Origin: Neolentinus lepideus HHB14362 ss-1
Taxonomy: Eukaryota; Basidiomycota; Agaricomycetes; Gloeophyllales; Gloeophyllaceae
Direction of reading: 5' to 3'
Assembly (NCBI GenBank): GCA_001632425.1
Contig: KV425556.1
Span: 389,597 to 453,596 of the forward strand
DNA: 64,000 nucleotides
Made by a program: the position numbers and the translations under genes. The notes under the pieces were generated by a model. That model saw only the letters and a program-made list of their open reading frames with translations. It ran no database searches and was not told the origin of the DNA. This document shows, one piece after another, positions 11,755-22,423 of this stretch (the stretch's first letter is position 1; each line of letters begins with the position of its first letter).

Positions 11755-13557
11755 TCACGAATTGTAGACTCCCCTGGATGGATCCACGTGTTCAAAGTGA
11801 ACGAACTGCAACTCGACATCCTGCATTGCTGTAGTCCCTCTTCGTCTGGAAGTGGCGGGTAGTTGTATCTCAATGGGGATACCTTGTTCTTCCTCCAACT
11901 TACAACCTTCTTTTTTCAAATTGAGAGTTATGCGAGACATCATAGTGACCTGGAAGAAATGGCCCTGAGTATAGCAACGAAAACCTGCCGCGTATTCAAC
12001 TCACTGTGAGACTAGAAGATGCACAGTGTCGGTATCTAAGGCAATACACTACGGTCAAAGCTATCTACTTACAGGAGTTCGAATCTGTTCGCCGTATCGT
12101 CAGTGCCACTGACCCAATTAATGGGATTGCACTCACTGTGCCATGAGGTTTTTCAGACCAGGTTGAGCCACTACGATCATGATAGTCAAGATCAGCGTCA
12201 CAGAGAAGATGACGCTGCGGGACCTTAGATTTCTGCGTTCCATCTCAAGAATGCTAACCGTCTTACCTATAGTACAAGATGCCATCCTCCAGTAGTCTCT
12301 TGAACAGTTGACCGCCCTCCTTCCGACGCATTGGAGAATAGGTACGAAAGAATGTTAGAGCAAGAATAATGCTGTCATAAAGCAATGGCAGCCAAGCTGA
12401 TGCTGAAGCGACCCAGCCTCTGTATGGATTATAAACTGTAATCCTATATACCGGTATGGGTGTGATATACGCACATTGATGGATCGAAGATCATTGTGCA
12501 AGCTAAATAACGGTGAGTATCCCCATGCTGCACCTAAATGTGGCAACTTGGCCTACAATGAATATGCCGCGATTCATGCACAACAGCTAGTCCAGCGTTA
12601 GTGTCCACAATCATGAATGGCCTGTAGCGTTGGACAGTACCTGTGCCCTTTGTTAGAAGCCACGCATTTACACCTATGTTCACGAACAGAACTAGGACAA
12701 CTCCGGCTACGACATAGGGTCGCCCTGAATAGATTGCACGGATCCTGATAGGACGTCAGTGAGAGGGGATCTGGTAATTGGTGCGATAGACGCACCTCAA
12801 CATCATCATCAAGGCTGTTACTGAGATGCCGATCACGGTCATGCTGCCTTCATAGCGCACGAAGCGCTCGCATCTCAAATACTACCGTCAAATGTCAGTC
12901 ACATTTGAAGGTTCTTTAGAGCTAACCTCTGCGGAAATAAGTGAGCGTGAGCTGACGTTTGAACTCGGGAGATGAGACATACCTCATGTGTCCAGGAAGG
13001 TGATAAATACGCTTCGATGACTCGCATCAGTAAGTTCTCGAAAGTGATACAGATTGAGGGAGTACTCACCAAATAAGTTGATGATAAATCCCAGAGGGGT
13101 CAGATAACGGTTCTACTTAATAACGTGTCACTGAGCAAACATTTCTGATACTGCCCGAAGCCATCCTCACTAGGAAGAACAGATATGTGACTATAATTTG
13201 TATAAGCCCTAAAATCAAAGCACGAAGACAAGAGCGGTACTTACAGAGACCGTGCCTCCGTTTCCAAACGAGCTCAACCTACGACAAATGAGTAACAGAG
13301 GCTATGTTATCAACAATCCCACATACCTCATCTCCGAATGTAATGAGATGATCCCATATGAGAGTGGAGAAGGCAGCAAAGCCCATACGCTATCGCATAC
13401 ACATAGAGTGCCTCAGAAACACCCCAGTGGACCGCAGTTCGGGCTTACAACGGTCGTTTCCCTGCAGGCGTAGAAGGTATCGAGGATGTCCAAGGTATAA
13501 ATAAGGGAAAGGCACTCACGTCCAGCTATAGTCTTGAACAATATCGCGGCCATTCAT
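11755..13557 (-). CDS. DUF6533-type 7-TM-like membrane protein
   Basis: Intron-rich gene with exons as small as about 27 bases. From ATG 13557 (MNGRDIVQDYSW) the pieces read 'GFAAFSTLIWDHLITFGDE', 'VELVWKRRHGL', 'VTYLFFLVR', 'NRYLTPLGFIINLF', 'AYLSPSWTHE', 'CERFVRYEGS', 'IRAIYSGRPYVVAGVVLVLF', 'NVGVNAWLL'-like, a 'KRLLEDGILYY' segment, 'SVIFSVTLILTIMIVVAQPG', and a C-terminal exon (MMSRITLNLKKEGC...). The 'DHLITFGDEVELVWKR' block is the DUF6533 signature; the rest alternates hydrophobic helices and short charged loops. These proteins form a large basidiomycete-specific group of unknown function, sometimes described as receptor-like. Exon joins were made by eye and the middle exons are the least certain. 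Confidence 0.72.
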
Positions 13558-13653
13558 GATCCATTGATATGTATCGAATAATTCTTTGGTTTAACCTGGG
13601 TCCAGCGTGAAGCTGCTGGCAAGCCGAAACCCCGCCCTGCTAGCGGGAAGCTA

Positions 13654-13662
13654 CATATATAC
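13654..13662 (-). promoter_or_regulatory. TATA-like box of the DUF6533 gene
   Basis: The minus strand reads GTATATATG about 100 bases upstream of the DUF6533 start codon, a plausible distance for a fungal core promoter. Confidence 0.35.
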
Positions 13663-14880
13663 ACGGATAAGCGAAGCAAGCAGGCGACAACAGACTCCAG
13701 AGCTTTGCGCGTTTTACAACGTGGTATCAACTGCTTATGGGATGTCCCGGCAGTCATAAGACCATAGATACGGAATCCAGACTGCGATCTTTACAGCCTT
13801 CTCCAGCGACTGCAACGCCTGAGGATGGCAGGTGTAACTGCCGGGGCACCGCTGATTGACGAACGACCTCGTGATATTTGAGCTTGTCAGGGCCGTCAGA
13901 TTGGGATCAGTGAGACAAACCAGTTAGGGGCCCCAAACGTTATGGTTTCCGGAATAGATCCCAAGCCCGGCAGTAGCGGAGGAGCTCATGTGCAAGATTC
14001 GTGTCAATCTTCGATGTTGCAATTCTTCGGCCTCCGCGCCAGGATGCTGCGAACATGGTTCCTGGGTAGCAGTTCCTGTACAACGAGTAGGATTGATAGA
14101 CAGAGATCCAGAGAGATGTAGTCCATCGGAAGATCCATCTCGAACAGACAGGAAGCCGTGCCCGACGAACCCGATGTACGCACAGCCGCTTTGTGGGGCC
14201 CCAGTGCCGCGCCAGTGCCCACTGCGGGGTATAACGGTGTGGCTGCGCGAGCTGAAAAAGTTAGAACAAGGTGATCAGGCTTCGCGATACCCTAGTTGGG
14301 CTAAGTCGGACTGAAAAATTGAAGAGCGTTTAGGTTTGACTGGCCGTCAGTTACTTGAACAGGGTTTGCAATGGGTACCGGAGCAAGCAAGCCCCGCACG
14401 TCTAATGGCCTATTCACATGCACTGCTGCTCGGTCGGAGAATGATTAGATAGACAATCAAGGTAGACCGAATAAGTTTACAACGAAAATCCAGCTGGAGG
14501 GTATCTCGCTCACACGATTAGAAAAAGCGCGTCCAGCCACACTTGCAGAGGCTATAATCAAAGGTTCAACCATGCATTCTCTACTTCGTCGCTACCCGCT
14601 GATTGTAGTGATTTCATCTATACACAAATCCTGCAAGATAGATAATAACTTATATACAGGCAAACGAAACGTACTGATACAATCAACCTCCCGACTGATG
14701 ATATCATAGTCCCTGGAATTCAAACAGATTTGACCTTCTTCCGCTGAGAAATTTGAGTGCGTCTACAGCCATGCCATGCCATAGCAAGTGGAATCGAGGC
14801 AATTCTCTTAAGTGTTCGTACCGAATCCAAGCTCCGATATATGCCTTCAGGCACATCACATTTGAACCGAAAGCGTGTCA
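13663..14880. other. Gene-poor spacer
   Basis: About 1.2 kb between the DUF6533 promoter and the 3' end of the CAAX protease gene. Open frames here are short and low in protein-like character. No repeat pair or RNA gene recognised. Confidence 0.35.
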
Positions 14881-16134
14881 CTAGAATTTGCCAACTTTGC
14901 TGCCGGGTTGCCAGTATATGCTGACGTGACCGAATACCGAAGGGCGTAAAGCGATAGCGAAACCGATTATCCCGATACAGTACGCCCATTGAATGGCTAC
15001 GAAAACAAATGCTTTGTCAGCAGCGGGTAGTGGCGGAGCGAATGAATCATGGAAGACAAACATCTCTTGTGAGTTGGGAATTTCCTGATCTCCCAGCCGA
15101 TTTGCGGGATACCCATGATGTTACAGAATACATGGGAGAATATCGGAGGGTAGATGGACCCGGTCACGAGGAACAGATAAGCACAGAATGAGCCGAACAG
15201 GGTCGTGTACGATAGTTGGAACACTGGCGCGCTGCACGATCAGTCAACAAATGATAGGTATAGGTCGGTACGTACGGGTGGTCAAGGCAGCGTTTTTGAG
15301 AGCTGTGCGAGTCCGGCCGTAACGGTTGTACACCTCCCATGCATGATGGAGATGGGCTGCGAAGTGTCAGTTGGACTGCAGGGCAACGACGACTGTAAAC
15401 ACATACCGAAGCCGAACGAGATTGGGGAACCAAAGATCATCCAAGTCCGGGTCGCGCCAGCCAGATGATACAAGGACAGCACACAGGCTCGGAATACAAT
15501 TTCCTCTGTGATAGGGCCCTGCGGATTCGTGAATTCGTGAAGTGATATGCCTGCTTCCTGACCCACAGAACACGTACGAAAATGTAGTTTCTGACACCTT
15601 GCCAGGAGACGAAAGTGTCTAGCACATCCGTTCGCCAGGAGAAATAGAATTGGAAAGGTAGTCGTTCTCCTAGGAAGGACGCATATATTGGCCCCAGGTA
15701 GAGCAGAGGTGCCAGGAGGAATGGATACAGGGATTCCACAGACGAGAGGGTGAAGCCCAAGCGAACTTTGGTGTAGTACCAAGCATGGTCCTGGCCCAGG
15801 ACATCCACTTCAACTCGACATCTGCAACTTCCGAAACACACACCTTCGCCCACGATACTGTGTGTATAACCGTATATACGGTCAAGCAGCACAAGGCTGT
15901 AACCAAGCTAACAATCACCAGTCTAGCTCGGATAACCTGTGGGTCGTCTCTCCATCGTTCACTACTGCCTTTTGCTCTTGAGCCGCCATTTTTGAGGCGC
16001 GAAGATTTATTGGAGAAAGACAGGCGCGTGTATTTGGACAGGTACAAAGATCCGACATATGTCGCGGCGAACAAGAGAGTCAATATATGAGCGCTGGAGA
16101 GGGATAGAGGTGGGGCCAGGTAGAGTTCCACCAT
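14881..16134 (-). CDS. RCE1: CAAX prenyl protease 2 (Rce1-like)
   Basis: Integral ER-membrane glutamic protease of the CPBP/Abi family that removes the -AAX tripeptide from prenylated CAAX proteins such as Ras. Start at ATG 16134 (MVELYLAPPLSLSS) with several hydrophobic segments ('ILTLLFAATYVGSLYL', 'ARLVIVSLVTALCCLTVYT'). All three family motifs are visible: EEIVFR (EExxxR), FGFAHLHH (FxxxH, formed by splicing across an intron with donor GTATGT and acceptor CGCAG), and HVFCNIMG (HxxxN). A last intron joins 'THKR' to 'SIQWAYCIGIIGF', ending 'GSKVGKF'. Length and motif order match the family. It is divergent from the first F-box-like gene. Confidence 0.9.
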
Positions 16135-16487
16135 GCTAAACAAGGTCCAGAAGCAGTAACATGTCGCTCTCGCTGCGCCTTCATCATTGTTGTACGTGAT
16201 TGTCCAACATGGAACAGACAAAGGCAGATTTTCGTGTTGTGTGGTTCGATCATTGCTCTCCCGTTGACTTCCCTTTTGACTTCGACTTGAAGGTCGCACA
16301 AGGTCGGTCTTCCTTTAGTTTCATGTTACTTTGTAGCCAAGAAACCCTTTCGTTAAAGAGACGCCATTGCCCTCTGCTGGAGTAATTCTACTAATAGACG
16401 ACGCTTATCAATTAAGTCCTATCGTTGCTAAATACCTAGTATCGATCAGCCTCCTCAATCTTGCCTCAACCAACGGAAAGAACCTGG
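16135..16487. promoter_or_regulatory. Divergent promoter region, Rce1 / F-box-like copy 1
   Basis: 353 bases between the two start codons, holding the upstream regions of both genes. No specific element could be assigned. Confidence 0.35.
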
Positions 16488-17624
16488 ATGGATCGCTGTC
16501 CAGTCGAGATAGTCTCTGAGATCATCTCTCTAGCTTGCACGGATGGTGGTGCCACAGGATGTTCACTATCACTGGTCTCGAAGGGCATGGCGTTGACGTC
16601 GGAACCCTTTAGGTTTCAATCTGTCGCTCTCTCTGGTCTCCGTCAAATCAGCAAATTTCTCGAGATGTCCGAGGGTGGTCCCGGGCGCAAGATTCGCCAC
16701 CTGTTCTTGTGCGATCGTAAGGCCCAGGAGGCCTATGAAGCTTTTGGATATGGCCACCTTGGACTCCCGAAGCCTGACGGCTCAAGGCTACCTAGCCGTG
16801 AATGGGAAAAGCAGTATATCAGTGATCACAAGGCAGCGTCGCTGTTTAACGCGCTTGTCCTACCCTTGCTTCAATCTGCCGCAGATGTTCTCGAAACGCT
16901 CAGTATCATCATGTTCAACCCAAGGCAGGATCACGTCTTCTCGAAAGTCCTTTGTGCAGCTACATTCCCAGTTCTCGCCGATTTTTCATTGAGACAGCCG
17001 TACACCGGGGGCATTCCGTTCACCTCCGCATCCATGCAGGGATATCTACCTGAAACCTGCATAAAGATGCCACGACTGGAGAGGCTAAACGTCGTGCTTG
17101 GAACGTCCTTACTATCCACAAATCCGCACGAGACAAACTGGTGCCGTTTTCCATGGGCGGGTATCGCCATGGCATTGTGCTCTTCAGCTTCATTAAAGAG
17201 CATTCGCATCTCGGAAATGCCAGACTTTGATCGAAATGACAGGATGGCGCAGGTCATGGTCTACTTTCTGCGGCTTGGAGACGTTTACCTACCTGCTACA
17301 TACCCCTCTGATCAATTTCTGCGCTTACCTTGTGCCGGGCCTTCACGCAGACGGCGCATTGCCATACAGCCTGTGCTCCCTGTGGGAGGAAATGCCCACA
17401 ACCGCCTTGACAAGATTCGAGGTCAACTCGATTATCTTGTGGCGATTGATCGGTTTCATACGCAAAAGCAGACCGGAGACGATGGAGATCTCACATTGTT
17501 TGCCTTGGATCCAGCACCGCGGGCGAAGTATGAAGATTGGATGGCGGAATGGTTAGCAAGGCAGGCTGTAGAATCTCATATTGCAAGAGAGGACATCCTG
17601 TTTCGAAACATGAGACTTGTTTGA
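16488..17624 (+). CDS. F-box-like domain protein, copy 1
   Basis: Single-exon 378-residue protein from ATG 16488 ('MDRCPVEIVSEIISLACTDG'). The first 60 residues fit the F-box-like fold common in basidiomycetes: 'CPVEIVSEI', 'GATGCSLSLVSKGM', 'PFRFQSVALSG'. Conserved blocks follow: 'HLFLCDRKAQEAYEAF', 'VLETLSIIMFNPRQ', 'FPVLADFSLRQP', and a C-terminal 'YEDWMAEWLARQAVES'. The family is greatly expanded in mushrooms; by analogy the F-box would bind Skp1 in an SCF ubiquitin ligase, with a leucine-rich or unknown substrate part, but that role is inferred. A longer reading exists upstream only from a TTG, so the ATG is preferred. Paralogues lie at 18862 and 22424. Confidence 0.82.
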   Translation: MDRCPVEIVSEIISLACTDGGATGCSLSLVSKGMALTSEPFRFQSVALSGLRQISKFLEMSEGGPGRKIRHLFLCDRKAQEAYEAFGYGHLGLPKPDGSRLPSREWEKQYISDHKAASLFNALVLPLLQSAADVLETLSIIMFNPRQDHVFSKVLCAATFPVLADFSLRQPYTGGIPFTSASMQGYLPETCIKMPRLERLNVVLGTSLLSTNPHETNWCRFPWAGIAMALCSSASLKSIRISEMPDFDRNDRMAQVMVYFLRLGDVYLPATYPSDQFLRLPCAGPSRRRRIAIQPVLPVGGNAHNRLDKIRGQLDYLVAIDRFHTQKQTGDDGDLTLFALDPAPRAKYEDWMAEWLARQAVESHIAREDILFRNMRLV

Positions 17625-18311
17625 ATATATTATTCATTTGGATGTTCAGGTGATGTTCCCCTCCCTGCTAGCCTTTCTGCGTTCGAATTGATGCCCATCT
17701 GTAGTGTCACAATTGATCCATATGATAAATGGTGCCTATCACACTGACTCTGCGCCTGTAGATCAACTTATAGGCTCATATCGGATTGAGGTGGTATGCC
17801 ACGACGGCAGGCTGGGTAATTTTAAAGGCGGTGAACTTTGTGTTCCGCTGTACTTTCAACGGGAAACACATTCTGGTCAGAGCATCAGAATGAACGCTGC
17901 CAGTGCTAAGTGCCATGGCCCGAGAATCGACTTTCACGCGTATCAGCGGAGATCATAAACTCGGCCCCCCACCTCCCTCCCCCCCGCACCTCCATATGTT
18001 ATAAAATCGCAAAAGAACTCGCAAACCACATAAGACACCGACGTGGACTACGCACATTCGAGCAGCATCCCTTGGCGCCAGTATTCTTTTATCCCTCCAC
18101 CGACGCAGTGAAATGTGTCAGATATGGTTTATTTTCCATGCACAGAGAATGTAACCCTGGTACGAAGGTATCCTGAGGTTTTGATAGGCTATGGTATTAA
18201 TGGCCGCTCTGCATGCAAGTACTGATCTTCGCCTCGTGCGTCACCGGAAGTATCTCAGGCGCTTATATATATGGACCTACAACTCTCGGTCTTACACGAG
18301 TTATCAAGACG
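17625..18311. other. Spacer within the F-box paralogue cluster
   Basis: No gene is supported. A C-rich tract (about 17965-17990) is the only marked feature. Confidence 0.3.
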
Positions 18312-18410
18312 AACCGCTATCCACTCGAGATTGTGTCTCATATTCTTGGTCTTGCTTGTACAGACGATGGCAGAACGGGATGCTCTATATCGTTCGCCTC
18401 CCCAAGCTGA
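18312..18410 (+). pseudogene. F-box-like family fragment
   Basis: About 30 codons read 'NRYPLEIVSHILGLACTDDG' followed by 'RTGCSISFASPS' and a stop. This matches the N-terminal F-box segment of the intact copies at 16488 and 18862 but has no ATG at the matching place and no downstream body. It is a leftover of another family member lying between two intact ones. The sequence up to 18861 shows nothing else recognisable. Confidence 0.7.
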
Positions 18411-18861
18411 GGAACGCCAGATTGCCCAGGGCCCTTTTCCAGAAGGTGTGATGTTCTTCCATTACGCTGCGTGAAAGTACCGCGCCTGGAGAGGCGGCAT
18501 CTCTCATCCACCACGACAGCAACCGAGAGCTGGGCTGCGGGTCATATCCTTCCATCTGTTGGTGGCCGACTTCAATAGTTAAGAACACCGTGTACCCGAG
18601 GATCCGCCAATCGGGACGATGGCCATTCCGTCGCTGCGAGCAGAGTATTGAAAACTGTACTGCATCGGTGAGCTCCGCAGCACATAATTGCGCGGATTGA
18701 TAAGACCATCCGGATCCCGGTATCTTATTCTATTACCATTGGAGCAGAAATAGCTCCGCAGTAATGAACGTGGATTGGACCGAACACACTGAGAGAAAAT
18801 CGCAGTGTAGCCGACCTTCAGCTTCAAGTCTGTTGCAATCTGCGGGCTAGGGTGGTCCACG

Positions 18862-19983
18862 ATGAATCGCTGTCCACTGGAGATCGTGGCTGAAATCTTG
18901 TGCCTGGCTTGCACGGACGGCGGCGCGACGGGCTGTTCTTTGTCACTGGTCTCGAGAGCAATGTCTGCGGTATCGAACCCGTTCCGGTTCCAGTCCATTG
19001 CGCTGTCCGGCGTACGGCAGATCAAAATGTTCCTCGATTCACCTCGAGCGGAGGATGCGAAAGGGAATATTCTTCACTTGTTTGTATGCGATCGCAAGGC
19101 CAAGGAAGCAGACGAGGGCTTCGGATACGGTGTCGCCCGTTCCTCGGACTTCTATGGTCATCAAAATGTCAGGGAATGGGAGGCACGATATGTTAGCGAC
19201 TGTCGCGAAGCATCACAGTTTATCACCCTCACACTCGCCCTACTCCGATCTGTTACAAGCGTTCTGGAGACGCTCAGTATCATCTTGTTTAATCCCAGAC
19301 AACACGACCTTTTCTTGAAGGTCGTCTGTGGTGTTAGTTTCCCTATCCTGACAGACTTTTCCCTGCGGCTACCTGATACCGGCGGTATCCCCGACACGGG
19401 CGCTAGCACTGTCGCGCTTACGTCCTGTGTGAAGATGCCGCAGCTGGAGAGACTGAACATCTCGCTGGGACAGAGTATACTGGCGGCAGACACATCTGAG
19501 ATGCATTCTTGGCGTCGGTACCCATTCGCGGGGATTCTCGCTGCCTTGTCTTCGCCCGAGTCCCTGAAGTCTATCCGAATTTCCGATCTCCCAGATTTAC
19601 AAGGCGAGGAGATGGGTCTGGTCCTGGCGCATATCATGAGGCTTCAAGAGGGTGTTCTCCCGCAGCGCTTCGACGTGGACTGCTTTATCCGCGTTCCCGA
19701 AGTACAACATTCACATCGGCCTTTGCACATCGCTATTCAGCCTCTTCATGCAAACGGGGATATTGCGTTTCGGGAAATCCGATCTGTCCTCAGCTATCTG
19801 GTGGAAGCTGAACGTACATTGCGAGAGCGACGTGGAGATGATGGAAATGCCACATTTATTCCACTGAATCCCTTGCCGCAGGCGACGTATGGGGAGTGGC
19901 TAGCTGAATGGCTACAGAGACAATCAATAGACTTTGGATTGGATAGAGAGACACTTCTTTTCCGTAACACAAGACTCACTTGA
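18862..19983 (+). CDS. F-box-like domain protein, copy 2
   Basis: Single-exon 373-residue protein from ATG 18862 ('MNRCPLEIVAEILCLACTDG'). It is clearly paralogous to copy 1 over its whole length: 'GATGCSLSLVSRAMSAVS', 'PFRFQSIALSGVRQI', 'HLFVCDRKAKEADEGFGYG', 'VLETLSIILFNPRQHD', and at the end 'GEWLAEWLQRQSIDF' and 'LLFRNTRLT'. Both copies are intronless and point the same way, which fits local tandem duplication. An SCF adaptor role is inferred from the F-box only. The frame is undamaged, so this copy is probably functional. Confidence 0.82.
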   Translation: MNRCPLEIVAEILCLACTDGGATGCSLSLVSRAMSAVSNPFRFQSIALSGVRQIKMFLDSPRAEDAKGNILHLFVCDRKAKEADEGFGYGVARSSDFYGHQNVREWEARYVSDCREASQFITLTLALLRSVTSVLETLSIILFNPRQHDLFLKVVCGVSFPILTDFSLRLPDTGGIPDTGASTVALTSCVKMPQLERLNISLGQSILAADTSEMHSWRRYPFAGILAALSSPESLKSIRISDLPDLQGEEMGLVLAHIMRLQEGVLPQRFDVDCFIRVPEVQHSHRPLHIAIQPLHANGDIAFREIRSVLSYLVEAERTLRERRGDDGNATFIPLNPLPQATYGEWLAEWLQRQSIDFGLDRETLLFRNTRLT

Positions 19984-20544
19984 TATAATAGTGCCAGTAA
20001 AAAGAATCTCTTGGCCGTCTGCTGAGAACATTCATCCATGTTAGGTATCTATACTGACTGCTTCGTTGGATCGACCTGACCCACTATTATGGCGACGTCG
20101 TGCTTGTTCTGTCCATCAGATAGTTCAAGGAGCCAATGAATATATACAAATGAATTGTACATACTCAATCGCTATGCAATCATAGTACATAGTACACGAT
20201 TGTGCAGGCCCAGGATGATGATGCTACAAAAAAGTTGGCCACAGGACCGACGATGGAACCTGCCTCTGCGTGGGGGCCGGGAAATTATCAGATATCTAAC
20301 CGGAGGAGAAACACCGGGCGGAAGATATTAGATGCTTTTGTATTGCATAATCTATAAAACAAAAGCAAACATCCAAATACGACTTGTCCATACGCCACCA
20401 ACCTAGTAAGATGGACGTCAATACCCTTAAATGAAGTCAAAAACGGATGTTTGCGCTCACTTAATATGTGAGTGACGACATGTCTGCACGTATACGGTTG
20501 TAATCTAATAATCCCTCAATGCTTCCCACAGCGGCAATAGAGAT
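19984..20544. other. Convergent spacer
   Basis: 561 bases between the ends of F-box-like copy 2 and the MPP beta gene. AT-rich with no open frame worth calling. Confidence 0.35.
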
Positions 20545-22043
20545 CTAACGGACGCGAGCATGAGCATTCCCAAGCATATATGAATAGGTCGTATCGCTTA
20601 CATCCTGATCCCATAAGTATTTCTGCGCCACTCGCTGGATGTCAGCGGCCGTCACAGCGTCCACAGCGTTCTCGATCTGCTTAGGTGTCATCCTCCGACC
20701 ACTCGTGACGAGCTGTCTGCCGACATCCTCGGCAATAGCAGTGGAGCCATCCAAGCTGAGGAGGAGACTAGCCTTCAGCTGGCTTTTTGCCCGCTCAACC
20801 TCGACGCTGGTCGGACCAACAGACATCCTCGTCCACTCCTTCAGCGTGAAATGGATCAAGTCGTCCAAGTTGGCAAGGTTCTCGGACACGAGGTAGATAC
20901 CCCACAGACCGGTATCGGAGTAAGACGTGGAGAAGGACATGTAGCTATTGGCAAGATTGTTCGACGAAATGATGTTAGAAAGGCGCGAAGAAAGAAGGGG
21001 AGAAGAGCCCAAGGAACGGTCCCAGTTGCCGAAGATGGACTGCATGGCGAGCATCGGGAAGTAGTCGGGTGAGCTCCAGCCTACGCCCTCAACCGCGATG
21101 GCGATGTTCGCAGTAGGCAGGTCGTCGTCGCGGATACGGACCTCGGCGCCAGTGAACTTAGTTTTAGGGTGGGAAAGACGGCCGAGAGGGATGGGGTTGG
21201 ATGAGACAGGGAGAGAAGAGAAGTTCTTCTCGGCGAGCTTAACCAGCTCCTGGTGGTCAACACCGCCGGTACCCACCAGGACCATACGGTCAGCGGTGTA
21301 GTTAGTCTTGATGTAGTTAGCAAGGTCGTCGCGCTTAATTGACAGGATGTTGGCCTTAGGACCCAAGATTGTCCGGCCCAAAGGTTGGTCTGTGGAAGCT
21401 TAGACTAAGCCGGATAGGAGACTATGCGAAATACGTACTTGCGAAAGCAACAGCATGAAGATGGTCGAACACAACCTCCTCCAGCTGCTTATCAACTTCC
21501 TGCTGCTCCCGGAGGATCACATCCCGCTCCCTCTCAATAGCGGAGTTCTCCAACTTGGAGTCTTGCAGAATGTCGCTGATGATGTCAACGGCCTGGGGAA
21601 CGTCCTTGCGGAATGACTTAGCGTAATACACCGTCTGTTCTCGCGAAGTGTACGCATTCAAATGTGCACCAAGGTTCTCGACCTCGAGCTCGAGGGCATG
21701 CTGACTCCGACGACCAGTTCCCTTGAAAGCCATATGTTCCAGGAAGTGGGCTGTACCATTAGTCGCGTCCGTCTCCGCTCTCGACCCAGCGTCTATCCAG
21801 ACCCCAACAGTGGCAGTTTGCGCATGAGGGTGCGACTCCGTAGCGACCGTCAAACCATTCGAAAGGGTAGAAATCTCAGTGGTTGGGCTCGGAATGCTTG
21901 TCGCCGTTGCGAACAGTCGCGTCGGCCTCTGAGTTCGAGTTAGCCTATGATTTTTTTTAAAAATATAAAGGCAAACATACGACACTCCTGCCACTAGTCC
22001 GCAAAGCACGCCCCAGCGACCCTGCCAACACACGAGAAACCAT
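20545..22043 (-). CDS. MAS1: Mitochondrial processing peptidase beta subunit
   Basis: Catalytic subunit of the matrix peptidase that cleaves presequences from imported mitochondrial proteins, working with the alpha subunit. Three exons (22043-21981, 21928-21439, 21389-20545) give 465 residues. The N-terminus ([20 protein letters not shown]) is Arg/Ser-rich and lacks acids, a typical presequence. The M16 zinc motif is 'HFLEH' (HxxEH) with the distal glutamate in '[17 protein letters not shown]', which marks it as beta rather than alpha. '[19 protein letters not shown]', '[10 protein letters not shown]' and the C-terminal inactive M16 half ('[16 protein letters not shown]', '[13 protein letters not shown]') follow in the usual order. 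Length is as expected. It sits inside the F-box paralogue cluster and is divergent from copy 3. Confidence 0.95.
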
Positions 22044-22423
22044 CGAGCTACAGCTTGTGCAGTTTTGACAAACCAGAAAGAATGTGTCGGGTATTCACGG
22101 CATTTTCTAGGCTCATGGCCAGTCGGTTACCACGGTTCAGACTCAGTTTCCGTATGGAGACTGAGACTGAGTCTAAACAGGGCATATATAAGGGTTTATC
22201 TATCTGACCACAATAATAGCTCCGGATCACCGCTCTTCCCATACTGTAAAGACGCTCCGACTTGCTCTATCACGAATTTCTAAAGTACGTAGGGAACAGT
22301 ATTGTAAATATGCTTCTAACGTATGAACATCTGTGAATTCCTCAGACAATCTTGCCCTGATCTTTTGGCACACTACAAAGTACAGCCGATGAATCAATTT
22401 CTTGTAGATGTTGCCGATACACC
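22044..22423. promoter_or_regulatory. Divergent promoter region, MPP beta / F-box-like copy 3
   Basis: 380 bases between start codons. A TATATAAGG sequence near 22184-22192 on the plus strand is the only TATA-like element; it lies about 230 bases from the copy 3 ATG. It also lies 140 bases upstream of the MPP beta ATG, but in the wrong orientation for that gene. Confidence 0.35.

Noticed and set aside
13601..13660. Stem-like GC-rich segment near the DUF6533 promoter, considered as an RNA gene
   Set aside because: No tRNA box A or B pattern or other conserved RNA feature; probably promoter or leader sequence.
13988..14314. Plus-strand 108-codon Cys-containing frame
   Set aside because: Checked as a possible small secreted protein, but it has no signal peptide and irregular composition.
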